A stretch of DNA of 12,224 nt from a bacterium (GCA_025362415.1 JANYGM010000322.1:1-12224); one strand, 5' to 3'; shown: positions 1 to 6,582, counted from the first letter of the stretch. A program made the numbers and translations. The notes: generated by a model not told the origin, from the sequence alone.

Positions 1-1686
1 GACGAAATAAAGCGCCTAGAACGTCAAAAAGAAGAAGAACGCAAACTAGAATACGACAAAATGAGCCTTGACGACAAACGCAAGGCGGAACAACAAAAAT
101 TTGAAGCAGAAAAACTCAATAAAGAGTTAGAAATGCGTAAAATGGAGAGTTCTGGCTATATTTTGTTTATGGTTGATGTAAAAGCTGAAATTAAAGTTGA
201 TGGAGTGGTGATTAAAACCGTTGAGGCAAATGAAAGCCACAAAGCACTTGTCAATCCTGGTCAGGTTTATATTGAAATTACGCCTGTTGCAGAGCCAAAA
301 CTTGCTGTAAAACAGGTTACAATAGTAAAAATAAAAGAGCAAGTCGTAAAACCTTTTAAGTTTTACGCCAAAATGAAGAAAAAAGAAGATGCTCGTAAAC
401 TTGCTGACGACCTTGAAAAGAAAACCGCAGAAAGCAAAAGACTTTCAGAGGAAGAAACAAAAAAACGCAAAGAAGCACTTTTAGCAGAAGCTAAAAACTA
501 TGCAGAAAATCTAAAAAAAGGGCGTGAAATGACTATTACGCAGGTTTTGGGTGAAGATATTGCAGAATTTGAGGGAAATGGTATCACGCCATTTATGCAA
601 GCATTGCTAGAAAATAAAAAAAATGAATTGACACTTCTAACGCTTTTGGGTACAGATATTCATCAGACAAATATGGCTGGTGTGCCTCCTGTGGCTATAA
701 TGACGCTTGCAAATGCCCTTGGGAAAGCTGATACCTCGCTTGTACGTATGCTTATTCGCAAAAATGCGCCTACGAGCTTTAAAGGCAATATTTTTTTAGA
801 TAAAGAAAAGAAAAATACTGCAAAAACACTTTTGGGAATTGCCGTTTTTTATAATAAAATGGATTTGATACGTTATTTCGTGGAAAGTCTTAAAGTAGAT
901 AAAAACGAAAAAATCAATGATTTGGGGCAAACAGCACTAATTTCAGCAACAATAAATAATCAAAAAGAAATAGTGGATTATCTTTTGGCGCAAAATGCAG
1001 ACATAAATATCAAAGACAATGCAGGCAAAATAGCCTTTAATTATGCAGTAGAAAGCCTAAAAACTGATGCCACTACTCCTATTTTTGATGTACTTTTTGC
1101 TAAAATGCCAGATGTAAATATGCCTGTTTTACTTGCTGATGGCTCTACAGCAACTTTACTTCTGCTTGCAACAGAAAAAAATCAGAAAACTATTGTAAAA
1201 AAATATTTGGAGAAAGGCGCAAAAACAGAAATAACCAATAAAGATGGTCAAACTGCTATTTTCTTAGCAAAAGACCCTCAAATGTTGGAAATTTTGCTTG
1301 CTGCAAAAGCTAATCCAAATCATACAGACAGCAAAGGAAATAGCTTGTTGGCTTATACAGATAAGCCAGAAACTGCTCGTTTGCTTTTGGAAAAAGGCGT
1401 AATCTTGGATAAAGGCTATCCTTTGCATAATGCAGTAGAAAGTGGCAATTTGGAACTGGTAAGGTTATTTTTGGAAAAAGGCTCTTTACCAAATTCTCCT
1501 AATATGAACGGTGAAACTGCCGTACATATTGCCGCAATGAAAGATAAACAAGATATTGCCAAACTTTTGATGGCAAAAGGGGGAAATGCAAAAATAAAAA
1601 ATTTTAAAGGGAAAACACCTTTAGACATTGCAAAAGATGCCAAAAATAAACAAATGACGCTAATTTTGAAGAAAATCAAGAAATAG
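1..1686 (+). CDS. Coiled-coil / PEGA-like / ankyrin-repeat protein (5' end outside window)
   Basis: The frame is open from base 1, so the ATG at 61 is internal and the true start lies upstream; 561 residues are visible. Residues about 1-50 are a highly charged Glu/Lys/Arg coiled coil. Residues about 52-118 resemble a PEGA-like beta domain: a GYILFMVD strand, a KVDG turn and an NPGQVYIEI strand. A second charged helix covers about 125-170. From about 190 to the end run degenerate ankyrin repeats, with recognisable pieces such as GQTALISATINNQKEIVDYL, YPLHNAVESGNLELVRLFLE and GETAVHIAAM. Ankyrin repeats are protein-binding scaffolds and PEGA domains occur on surface or envelope-associated proteins, but no enzymatic domain is visible and no signal peptide can be judged. 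kptA begins 28 bases after the stop, so the two are probably co-transcribed. The cellular role is unknown. Confidence 0.85.
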   Translation, partial: DEIKRLERQKEEERKLEYDKMSLDDKRKAEQQKFEAEKLNKELEMRKMESSGYILFMVDVKAEIKVDGVVIKTVEANESHKALVNPGQVYIEITPVAEPKLAVKQVTIVKIKEQVVKPFKFYAKMKKKEDARKLADDLEKKTAESKRLSEEETKKRKEALLAEAKNYAENLKKGREMTITQVLGEDIAEFEGNGITPFMQALLENKKNELTLLTLLGTDIHQTNMAGVPPVAIMTLANALGKADTSLVRMLIRKNAPTSFKGNIFLDKEKKNTAKTLLGIAVFYNKMDLIRYFVESLKVDKNEKINDLGQTALISATINNQKEIVDYLLAQNADINIKDNAGKIAFNYAVESLKTDATTPIFDVLFAKMPDVNMPVLLADGSTATLLLLATEKNQKTIVKKYLEKGAKTEITNKDGQTAIFLAKDPQMLEILLAAKANPNHTDSKGNSLLAYTDKPETARLLLEKGVILDKGYPLHNAVESGNLELVRLFLEKGSLPNSPNMNGETAVHIAAMKDKQDIAKLLMAKGGNAKIKNFKGKTPLDIAKDAKNKQMTLILKKIKK

Positions 1687-1687
1687 T

Positions 1688-1714
1688 AGCCCCTAAATCC
1701 CCAAAGGGACTTTA
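1688..1714. repeat. C/G-run intergenic motif between the ankyrin gene and kptA
   Basis: The whole 28-base gap between the two genes is a CCCC...CCCC...GGG motif (cccctaaatccccaaaggg), unusually GC-rich for this window. It can form a short stem of CCC with GGG around AAA. From memory, closely similar C-run/G-run motifs are common dispersed intergenic sequences in Bacteroidota genomes. It occupies the position where the kptA ribosome binding site would be. Confidence 0.4.
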
Positions 1715-2260
1715 ATGCAAAAAATGAAATCAGATAAAGAAATTAGCAAATTTATGAGCCTTGTACTTAGGCACAACCCAGATAAAATTGATATTATTCT
1801 GGACGAAAACGGCTGGACAGATACAGCCGTTTTTATCTCCAAAATGAACACAAAAGGTTTTGGTTTGGATATGAAAAAATTGGAAGAAATTGTACAAGAT
1901 AATGATAAACAGCGTTTTGCCTTCAACGACACCAAAGATAAAATACGAGCCAATCAAGGGCATTCTGTAGATATTGATTTAGCACTTTTGCCAAGCCAAC
2001 CTCCAGAAATTTTGTATCACGGAACAAGTGAAAATGTAATTCCGTTCATTAAAGAACAAGGAATAACCAAACAAAACAGGCAACACGTACATCTTTCTAC
2101 ACAAATAGAAACTGCTATAAAAGTAGGCGCACGACACGGAAAAGTAGTTGTTTTGCCTGTGCGAGCCTTAGAAATGTACCAAAATGGAGAAAAATTTTAT
2201 ATTTCAGATAATGGTGTATGGCTTACTGATATGGTCGCAACTAAATATATTGATTTTTAA
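1715..2260 (+). CDS. kptA: RNA 2'-phosphotransferase (Tpt1/KptA family)
   Basis: The 181-residue product matches the family in length and motifs. These enzymes remove an internal RNA 2'-phosphate using NAD+, through an ADP-ribosylated RNA intermediate, releasing ADP-ribose 1'',2''-cyclic phosphate. In fungi they finish tRNA splicing; in bacteria the natural substrate is unclear. Visible motifs are LVLRHNP (Arg19, His20), KQRF (Arg67, probably the third catalytic residue), IRANQGHS (77-84), the NAD-binding YHGT (101-104), RQHVHLS with Arg122, ARHGK (139-143) and the terminal NGVWLT. All expected active-site positions appear intact, so the enzyme should be active. The ATG at 1715 is used; a second Met at codon 4 (1724) is possible. 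The gene lies 28 bases behind the ankyrin gene and ahead of a strong terminator, so it is the last gene of that unit. Confidence 0.95.
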   Translation: MQKMKSDKEISKFMSLVLRHNPDKIDIILDENGWTDTAVFISKMNTKGFGLDMKKLEEIVQDNDKQRFAFNDTKDKIRANQGHSVDIDLALLPSQPPEILYHGTSENVIPFIKEQGITKQNRQHVHLSTQIETAIKVGARHGKVVVLPVRALEMYQNGEKFYISDNGVWLTDMVATKYIDF

Positions 2261-2294
2261 GATGCTAATTTAAGAATTACAAAAAATAAAGTCA

Positions 2295-2331
2295 AATAAA
2301 AGCCTTTCCAATATTTGGAAAGGCTTTTATT
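2295..2331 (+). terminator. Intrinsic terminator after kptA
   Basis: A perfect 17-bp inverted repeat (2295-2311 with 2315-2331) has a 3-base loop, TAT. The stem core is GCCTTTCC/GGAAAGGC, flanked by A-rich and T-rich ends, so it could act in both directions. It lies 34 bases after the kptA stop and separates that unit from comM. Confidence 0.85.
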
Positions 2332-2384
2332 ATTTGAAATAACACACGTTAGGACCATCATCATTCAGATATTTTAGCTAAATA

Positions 2385-2415
2385 TTTGTTTATTCATATT
2401 TTTTTACCATATTTG
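2385..2415 (+). promoter_or_regulatory. Probable Bacteroidota-type promoter for comM
   Basis: TTTG at 2385-2388 is followed by exactly 19 bases and then CATATTTG at 2408-2415. This differs at one position from the Bacteroidota primary-sigma pattern TTTG-N19-TAnnTTTG. Transcription would start near 2422, giving a leader of about 30 bases before the ATG at 2454. It may also drive cdaA. Confidence 0.55.
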
Positions 2416-2453
2416 GCAACAAAAATAAATCCATACACAAAAATAATATAAAA

Positions 2454-3992
2454 ATGCTCTCAAAAACTTATGGTAGTGCGGTTTATGGTGTTGATGCTTA
2501 TCTCATAACAATAGAAGTAGATGTAAGTCAAGGGCAGGGTTGTTTTGTGGTAGGTTTGCCAGACGGTGCTATTAGAGAGAGTATTCAGAGGGTAGAAACC
2601 GCCGTAAAACAACTAGGTTATAAGTTTCCTAGACAAAAAATCCTCGTAAATCTCGCCCCTGCAGACATACGCAAAGAGGGCGCAGCCTATGATTTGCCTA
2701 TTGCTATTGGTATTCTTACGGCATCTGGACAAATGATTGCTGATGAACTAGAAAAATACGTAATTATGGGCGAACTTGCCTTAGATGGCACTTTGCGCCC
2801 AATAAAAGGAGTTTTGCCTATTGCTATTGAAGCACGCAAAAACGAAATGAAAGGCTTTATTCTTCCCAAAGAAAATGCAAATGAAGCCTCTATTGTCAAT
2901 AATTTAGATGTTATAGCCGTTTCCACCTTAGAAGAGGCTATCAATTTTTTGGAGAAAACCCTCAAAATAGAACCTCTTACAAAAGATACACGTAAAGAGT
3001 TTGCAGAAACTGAAAATAAATATGATGCTGATTTTGCAGACGTACAAGGACAAGAAAATATCAAACGTGCCTTAGAAATAGCTGCAGCAGGTGGTCATAA
3101 TGCCATTATGATAGGTCCGCCTGGTGCAGGAAAAACTATGCTTGCCAAACGTCTTGCCTCTATTTTGCCTCCGCTCACTCTGCAAGAAGCCTTAGAAACA
3201 ACAAAAATTCATTCTGTGGCTGGGCGTTTGCAATTAGATACAGCTCTTATTTGTGCAAGACCTTTCCGTGCGCCACATCATACCATCAGCAATGCCGCAC
3301 TTGTAGGTGGTGGGAGCATTCCGCAACCTGGCGAGATTTCTTTGGCGCATAATGGCGTGCTTTTTTTAGATGAATTGCCAGAATTTAAACGGGAAGTTTT
3401 GGAAGTAATGCGTCAGCCATTAGAAGAAAGGCGTGTAAATATTGCCAGAGCAAAAATGGCAGTAGAATTTCCTGCGAGCTTTATGCTGATTGCAAGTATG
3501 AACCCTTGCCCTTGTGGCTACTATAATCACCCAGAAAAAGAATGTGTTTGTGGTGCAGGTGTGGTACAAAAATACCTTAACAAAGTCAGTGGACCACTTT
3601 TGGATAGAATTGATTTGCACGTAGAGGTTACCCCTGTTTCTTTTGATGAGATGACCGCCAACCGCAAAGCAGAAACGAGCGCAATAATAAGAGAACGTGT
3701 GATTAAGGCACGAGCCATACAAACAGAGCGTTTTAAAGATATGAAAAATATCTATTCTAATGCTATGATGGAACCTCAAATGGTAAAAGATATTTGTGTG
3801 ATTAGTGAGGCAGGTAAAAGCCTTTTGAAAGCCGCAATGGAAAAATTAAGCCTTTCTGCACGGGCTTATGACCGTATTTTGAAGGTTTCACGTACTATTG
3901 CAGACCTTTCTGGTTCGGAAAACATAGAACTTCATCATCTTGCAGAAGCCATACAATACCGCAGCCTAGACAGAGAAGGTTGGGCAGGATAA
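2454..3992 (+). CDS. comM: YifB/ComM-family magnesium-chelatase-like AAA+ ATPase
   Basis: The 512-residue product is full length for the family. The N-terminal part (about 1-170) is the ribosomal-S5-fold/Lon-like ChlI domain, starting YGSAVYGVDA and including DLPIAIGIL. The AAA+ module starts near DVQGQENIKRALEIAAAGGH and carries Walker A GPPGAGKT (221-228) and Walker B VLFLDE (302-307). It also has the family block RAPHHTISNAALVGGG, a cysteine cluster (Cys352, 354, 364, 366) that may bind metal, and DRID (384-387), a likely sensor/arginine-finger segment. In naturally transformable bacteria ComM is a hexameric helicase that extends branch migration during recombination of incoming DNA; many non-transformable bacteria also have it. 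It has its own promoter candidate, and no terminator separates it from cdaA, only a tandem repeat array. Confidence 0.95.
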   Translation: MLSKTYGSAVYGVDAYLITIEVDVSQGQGCFVVGLPDGAIRESIQRVETAVKQLGYKFPRQKILVNLAPADIRKEGAAYDLPIAIGILTASGQMIADELEKYVIMGELALDGTLRPIKGVLPIAIEARKNEMKGFILPKENANEASIVNNLDVIAVSTLEEAINFLEKTLKIEPLTKDTRKEFAETENKYDADFADVQGQENIKRALEIAAAGGHNAIMIGPPGAGKTMLAKRLASILPPLTLQEALETTKIHSVAGRLQLDTALICARPFRAPHHTISNAALVGGGSIPQPGEISLAHNGVLFLDELPEFKREVLEVMRQPLEERRVNIARAKMAVEFPASFMLIASMNPCPCGYYNHPEKECVCGAGVVQKYLNKVSGPLLDRIDLHVEVTPVSFDEMTANRKAETSAIIRERVIKARAIQTERFKDMKNIYSNAMMEPQMVKDICVISEAGKSLLKAAMEKLSLSARAYDRILKVSRTIADLSGSENIELHHLAEAIQYRSLDREGWAG

Positions 3993-3993
3993 A

Positions 3994-4160
3994 TTTTTAG
4001 TGTGTAGTGAGTAGTGAGTAGTGAGTAGTGAAATACATTGTACTACGACTTTTATACTACACACTACTTCACTACACACTACTTCACTACACACTACTTC
4101 ACTACTCACTACTTCACTACACACTACTTCACTACTCACTATTTCACTACACACTAAAAA
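3994..4160. repeat. Compound tandem/inverted repeat array between comM and cdaA
   Basis: Three layers are visible. First, four perfect head-to-tail copies of GTAGTGA occupy 4004-4031, starting 11 bases after the comM stop. Second, seven units of a 15-base repeat (actacacactacttc and close variants) fill 4056-4160: units at 4056, 4071, 4086 and 4116 are identical, those at 4101 and 4131 carry an ACTCAC variant, and the last ends in AAAAA. Each unit contains TCACTAC, the reverse complement of the first heptamer. Third, a perfect 17-base inverted repeat (3994-4010 with 4144-4160) brackets the whole array. A 24-base segment (4032-4055) separates the two arms. The transcript could fold into one long hairpin immediately before the cdaA start codon. 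Confidence 0.95.
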
Positions 4161-4161
4161 G

Positions 4162-5043
4162 ATGTTTTTTTTATTTACAGTTGGCTTTTTGGAAATAGAC
4201 TGGATAGATATCTGTGATATTCTTCTGGTCAGCTACCTTATGTTCCAACTGTATTTGGTAATAAAAGGAAGTGTGGCAGTCAAAATTCTTTCTGGTATTT
4301 TAGTGATTTATTTGGTTTATGTAATGGTAGAATCTCTTGGAATGAGGCTTTTAAGCACTATTTTAGGGCAATTTTTGGGTGTGGGCGTGCTTGCTGGAAT
4401 TGTGATTTTTCAACAAGAAATACGTAAATTTTTGTTGATGTTGGGGCGTAGCTCTGTTTTTGATAAAGGTAATAAATTTAGTCCTTTTTCGTGGAAACGC
4501 ACAGAAAACAACTCAAAAGTAAATATAAATGCTATTATAGAAGCTACTTTTGTGCTTTCTAGTACCCAAACAGGTGCGCTTATAGTGATTGCACGTAGTT
4601 CTGAACTAAAGTTTTATGCAGAAACAGGAGATATGATGCACGCTATTTTGTCTAAAAGGCTTATTTTGTCTATTTTCAATAAATATAGTCCTTTGCACGA
4701 CGGCGCAATTATTATTACCAATGAAGGGCTTATCAAGGCGGCAAGATGTATTTTGCCTGTTTCTGAAAGTGCCGAAATTCCACCTAGTTTGGGTTTGCGC
4801 CATAGAGCTGCCGCAGGTTTGGGAGAGGTAAGTGATGCCATTATTTTGATTGTATCAGAGGAAACAGGTAATGTTTCTCTTGTTAGTGGTGAGGAAATGA
4901 TGATAAACCTTAGCCCTGCAAATCTCAAAAAAATACTTCATACGTTACTTTCTCAAAAAATAACAAATGAAACTCACGAAAGCAATGCACCAGATACTTC
5001 TAGTTTCAATCCTAATTTTGTGGAACGTACAAGGGAAATATAA
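4162..5043 (+). CDS. cdaA: Diadenylate cyclase CdaA (c-di-AMP synthase)
   Basis: The product makes cyclic di-AMP from two ATP. In other bacteria this second messenger controls potassium and osmolyte transport and cell-wall homeostasis. From the ATG at 4162 the protein has 293 residues. An N-terminal membrane region has hydrophobic segments at about 17-35, 40-58 and 70-84. A linker leads to the DAC domain with catalytic DGA (180-182, in SPLHDGAIII) and RHR (213-215, in LGLRHRAAAGLGE). The C-terminal tail is Asn/Ser-rich. The frame stays open upstream to a GTG at 4021, but that extension is encoded by the 15-base repeats (HTTSL pentapeptides) and precedes the usual family N terminus, so 4162 is preferred. 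It lies 169 bases after comM with only the repeat array between, so co-transcription is likely. Confidence 0.95.
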   Translation: MFFLFTVGFLEIDWIDICDILLVSYLMFQLYLVIKGSVAVKILSGILVIYLVYVMVESLGMRLLSTILGQFLGVGVLAGIVIFQQEIRKFLLMLGRSSVFDKGNKFSPFSWKRTENNSKVNINAIIEATFVLSSTQTGALIVIARSSELKFYAETGDMMHAILSKRLILSIFNKYSPLHDGAIIITNEGLIKAARCILPVSESAEIPPSLGLRHRAAAGLGEVSDAIILIVSEETGNVSLVSGEEMMINLSPANLKKILHTLLSQKITNETHESNAPDTSSFNPNFVERTREI

Positions 5044-5097
5044 ATAATTATGAATTTTAAATTGTTAATTATGAATGCAAATACATAATATTGATTA
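5041..5097 (+). repeat. Heptad-repeat element, copy after cdaA
   Basis: Starting four bases after the cdaA stop, period-7 units run in register: ATTATGA (5047), ATTTTAA (5054), ATTGTTA (5061) and ATTATGA (5068). They end in ATGCA then AATACA (5080-5085), T and AATATTG. The same heptad tract plus AATACA tail occurs elsewhere in the window. Confidence 0.7.
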
Positions 5098-5103
5098 CTA
5101 AAG

Positions 5104-5140
5104 TAAAAATCCCTTTAAATTGAATTTAAAGGGATTTTTA
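5104..5140. terminator. Bidirectional terminator between cdaA and the 52-residue gene
   Basis: A perfect 17-bp inverted repeat (5104-5120 with 5124-5140) has loop TGA. The core CCCTTTAAAT pairs with ATTTAAAGGG, and the A-run and T-run on either side allow termination on both strands. It lies between two convergent genes. Confidence 0.85.
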
Positions 5141-5169
5141 AGTGTATAAACAGCTAGTTATTAGCACTT

Positions 5170-5208
5170 TGTATTCATTCACAATTCACAATTTTAAATT
5201 CACAATTA
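5170..5208 (-). repeat. Heptad-repeat element, copy after the 52-residue gene
   Basis: Read on the minus strand, the stop codon runs directly into ATTGTGA, ATTTAAA, ATTGTGA, ATTGTGA, then ATG and AATACA (TGTATT at 5170-5175 on the plus strand). It is an inverted, slightly diverged copy of the element after cdaA, on the other side of the shared terminator. Confidence 0.7.
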
Positions 5209-5364
5209 TTTAGCTGCTTTTTTAGCTGCAAATTCTGCTTTTATTGCTTCTATATCAACTTCTTTAATAGCTGGTTTTGTCATCAAACGAGAGATATTTG
5301 CTACTTTTGCTTTTGCACGAGCCACATTCTTGCGGTCTTTGCGCTGTAATCTTGTTACTGCCAT
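5206..5364 (-). CDS. Small basic conserved-type protein, 52 residues
   Basis: A complete ORF of 52 codons plus stop starts at the ATG whose complement is at 5362-5364. The product begins MAVTRLQRKDRKNVARAKAK and ends in alternating Ala/Lys. It is very basic, rich in Lys, Arg and Ala, with a central TKPAIKEVDIEAIKAEF segment and no membrane or secretion signal. That composition suggests an RNA-binding or ribosome-associated protein. From memory, short proteins starting MAVTRLKRKD occur widely in Bacteroidota as hypothetical proteins; the ribosome link is inference. Support for a real gene is strong: a near-consensus promoter upstream, a terminator downstream, and coding content on the strand opposite the longer but implausible plus-strand frame at 5277-5462. 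Confidence 0.8.
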   Translation of the reverse strand: MAVTRLQRKDRKNVARAKAKVANISRLMTKPAIKEVDIEAIKAEFAAKKAAK

Positions 5365-5487
5365 ATTCGTATATTTTGGGGTTATATGTAAAACACTATA
5401 AAAAACTTTATCTTAAAACTTTATTTCAAAATTATATTCAAGAAATATACTCTAAAACTTAGAAAGCATACTTATAAAATTGAGGTG

Positions 5488-5518
5488 CAAAGATAACTGT
5501 TATTTTTTTCTTTTCAAA
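5488..5518 (-). promoter_or_regulatory. Consensus Bacteroidota promoter for the 52-residue gene
   Basis: On the minus strand TTTG (5518-5515) is followed by exactly 19 bases and TATCTTTG (5495-5488), a perfect match to TTTG-N19-TAnnTTTG. Transcription would start near 5481, leaving an unusually long leader of about 115 bases before the ATG at 5364. I see no clear riboswitch fold in that leader. Confidence 0.8.
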
Positions 5519-5548
5519 TTTTTTCTTAGCTTTTCTAAAAAAATAAAT

Positions 5549-5576
5549 TTATAATTCCTAATTCACCATTCCTAAT
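5549..5576 (-). repeat. Heptad-repeat tract overlapping the cmk 3' end
   Basis: On the minus strand period-7 units ATTAGGA (5576-5570), ATGGTGA (5569-5563), ATTAGGA (5562-5556) and ATTATAA (5555-5549) run through the cmk stop codon (5558-5560). The last codons of cmk are therefore repeat-derived. Confidence 0.65.
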
Positions 5577-6265
5577 TCTTTGTTAATGGCTATCATTTTG
5601 CTAGTGGCTAATTGCAAAACTATTTCTACTTGCTCATCAACGGTCATAAAGGTAGTATCCAATAAAAAAGCATCTTTATCCATTCTAAGTGGACTTTCCT
5701 CACGTGTGGAATCTATATTATCCCTTTTTTTGATATTTTCTACAATTATATCCAAATCAACAATCTCATCTTTTGCAAAAAGTTCTTTTTGACGGCGTGA
5801 GGCACGTACAACAGTGTCAGCAGTCATAAAAACTTTTACTTCTGCATCAGGAAACACAGTTGTTGCTATATCTCTTCCATCCATCACAATACCACGTTTT
5901 TTGCCCATTTTCTGCTGTTGTGCCACCATTGCCTTGCGTACCTCTGTGATAGCACTTACTTGGCTGACATTCTGGGAGATATACATTTTCCTGATTTCAT
6001 CTTCTACATTCAGGTTATTAAGAAAAGTATCACTAAGTTGCGTGAGTGGGTTGTGTTCAAAAGTGATATTTATCTTATCTAAGGCTGTTTTAATAGCTTT
6101 TGGATTGGTTAGTTCCACATAATTATCCAAAAAATAGAGTGTAACGGCACGGTACATAGCCCCAGTATCTATATAAGAATAACCTAATTGTGCAGCTACA
6201 AGCTTTGCCGTAGAACTTTTGCCACAAGCAGAATAGCCATCTAAGGCAATAATAAGTTTTTTCAT
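5558..6265 (-). CDS. cmk: Cytidylate kinase (CMP/dCMP kinase)
   Basis: The enzyme phosphorylates CMP and dCMP with ATP to the diphosphates, feeding RNA, DNA and phospholipid (CDP-) synthesis in the cytoplasm. The 235-residue product has the usual length. It begins MKKLIIALDGYSACGKSSTA, where GYSACGKS is the P-loop, followed by YIDTGAMYRAVT, the family substrate-binding block. GRDIATTVFPDAEVKVFMTA is the conserved GRDI segment and the ASRRQKE helix follows. A DSTREESPLRMDKDAFLLDT segment matches the family's C-terminal DxxRxxSPL block. The C terminus (KELGMVN) and stop codon are encoded by a short heptad repeat, so this tail may be a recent change. No terminator separates it clearly from its surroundings; a large hairpin lies 39 bases upstream of its start. 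Confidence 0.95.
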   Translation of the reverse strand: MKKLIIALDGYSACGKSSTAKLVAAQLGYSYIDTGAMYRAVTLYFLDNYVELTNPKAIKTALDKINITFEHNPLTQLSDTFLNNLNVEDEIRKMYISQNVSQVSAITEVRKAMVAQQQKMGKKRGIVMDGRDIATTVFPDAEVKVFMTADTVVRASRRQKELFAKDEIVDLDIIVENIKKRDNIDSTREESPLRMDKDAFLLDTTFMTVDEQVEIVLQLATSKMIAINKELGMVN

Positions 6266-6304
6266 AATATAGCTTTTTGAAATTCAATGAAACGTAATTT
6301 TATT

Positions 6305-6364
6305 TGCCACAGATGCACAGATAATACACACGTCAATAAATGTATTATCTGTGCATCTGTGGCA
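6305..6364. repeat. Perfect 24-bp inverted repeat upstream of cmk
   Basis: Arms 6305-6328 and 6341-6364 are perfectly complementary, with a 12-base loop (6329-6340). The arm contains TGCCACAGATGCACAGAT, with an internal CACAGATGCACAGAT near-direct repeat. Unlike the terminators of this window it has no A/T runs at its ends. It lies between the terminator of the 46-residue lipoprotein gene and the cmk start, so it may be transcribed as part of a cmk leader. From memory, CCACAGAT-type words recur as dispersed repeats in many bacterial genomes; whether this is one needs a genome search. Confidence 0.9.
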
Positions 6365-6378
6365 CAAAAAGTAACATA

Positions 6379-6435
6379 AAAAAGAAGCAACATCCTTGCA
6401 ATCCGTATTTGCGGGCAATATTGTTACTTCTTTTT
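6379..6435 (-). terminator. Terminator after the 46-residue lipoprotein gene
   Basis: Arms 6379-6392 and 6422-6435 pair over 14 bases with one C/T difference. Inner TTGC/GCAA and CCG/CGG pairs extend the stem. The outer parts are A-run and T-run, so on the minus strand the hairpin ends in a U-tract, seven bases beyond the lipoprotein stop. It may also act on the plus strand. Confidence 0.7.
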
Positions 6436-6441
6436 GATGTT

Positions 6442-6582
6442 TTAGCAGTCTTTAACTGGGCAAGGAATTTTTCCAGATTTTGGCGGTGCGCCCTTGCGCC
6501 TTTTCTTGAAAGAAGGCGTACAAGATTCTAGTAAAAATATTGCACAAATACTAAAAATAAAGATTTTGATAATTTTTGACAT
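6442..6582 (-). CDS. Small lipoprotein, 46 residues
   Basis: A 47-codon ORF runs from the ATG complementary to 6580-6582. The product begins MSKIIKIFIFSICAIFLLES, a lipoprotein signal peptide with lipobox LESC (Cys21 as the lipidated residue; Glu at -2 is unusual but tolerated). The predicted mature part is only 26 residues, very basic in its first half (FKKRRKGAPPKSGK) and ending IPCPVKDC with two cysteines. I do not recognise a family. The signal peptide, lipobox and a terminator seven bases after the stop make it a credible gene. No consensus promoter is seen directly upstream, so it may be transcribed from the lipoprotein gene behind it. Confidence 0.7.
   Translation of the reverse strand: MSKIIKIFIFSICAIFLLESCTPSFKKRRKGAPPKSGKIPCPVKDC

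Noticed and set aside
2687..3064. Long minus-strand frames inside comM (also 3420-3779)
   Set aside because: They are antisense shadows of a clearly conserved AAA+ gene.
4056..4160. Regular 15-base repeats as a CRISPR array
   Set aside because: Units are directly adjacent with no unique spacers and are shorter than CRISPR repeats; no cas genes are present.
4021..4161. N-terminal extension of CdaA starting at a GTG
   Set aside because: The extension is encoded by the repeat array, and the family N terminus with its membrane segments begins at the ATG at 4162.
5277..5462. Plus-strand 61-codon ORF
   Set aside because: It lies antisense to the 52-residue basic gene and its leader, which have a promoter and terminator; its product is low-complexity Leu-rich sequence.
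5365..5480. Riboswitch in the leader of the 52-residue gene
   Set aside because: The leader is long, but I see no conserved riboswitch core or strong stem, only AT-rich sequence.
6340..6531. Plus-strand 63-codon ORF
   Set aside because: It begins in the hairpin, crosses a terminator and is antisense to the 46-residue lipoprotein gene; no domain or start signal.
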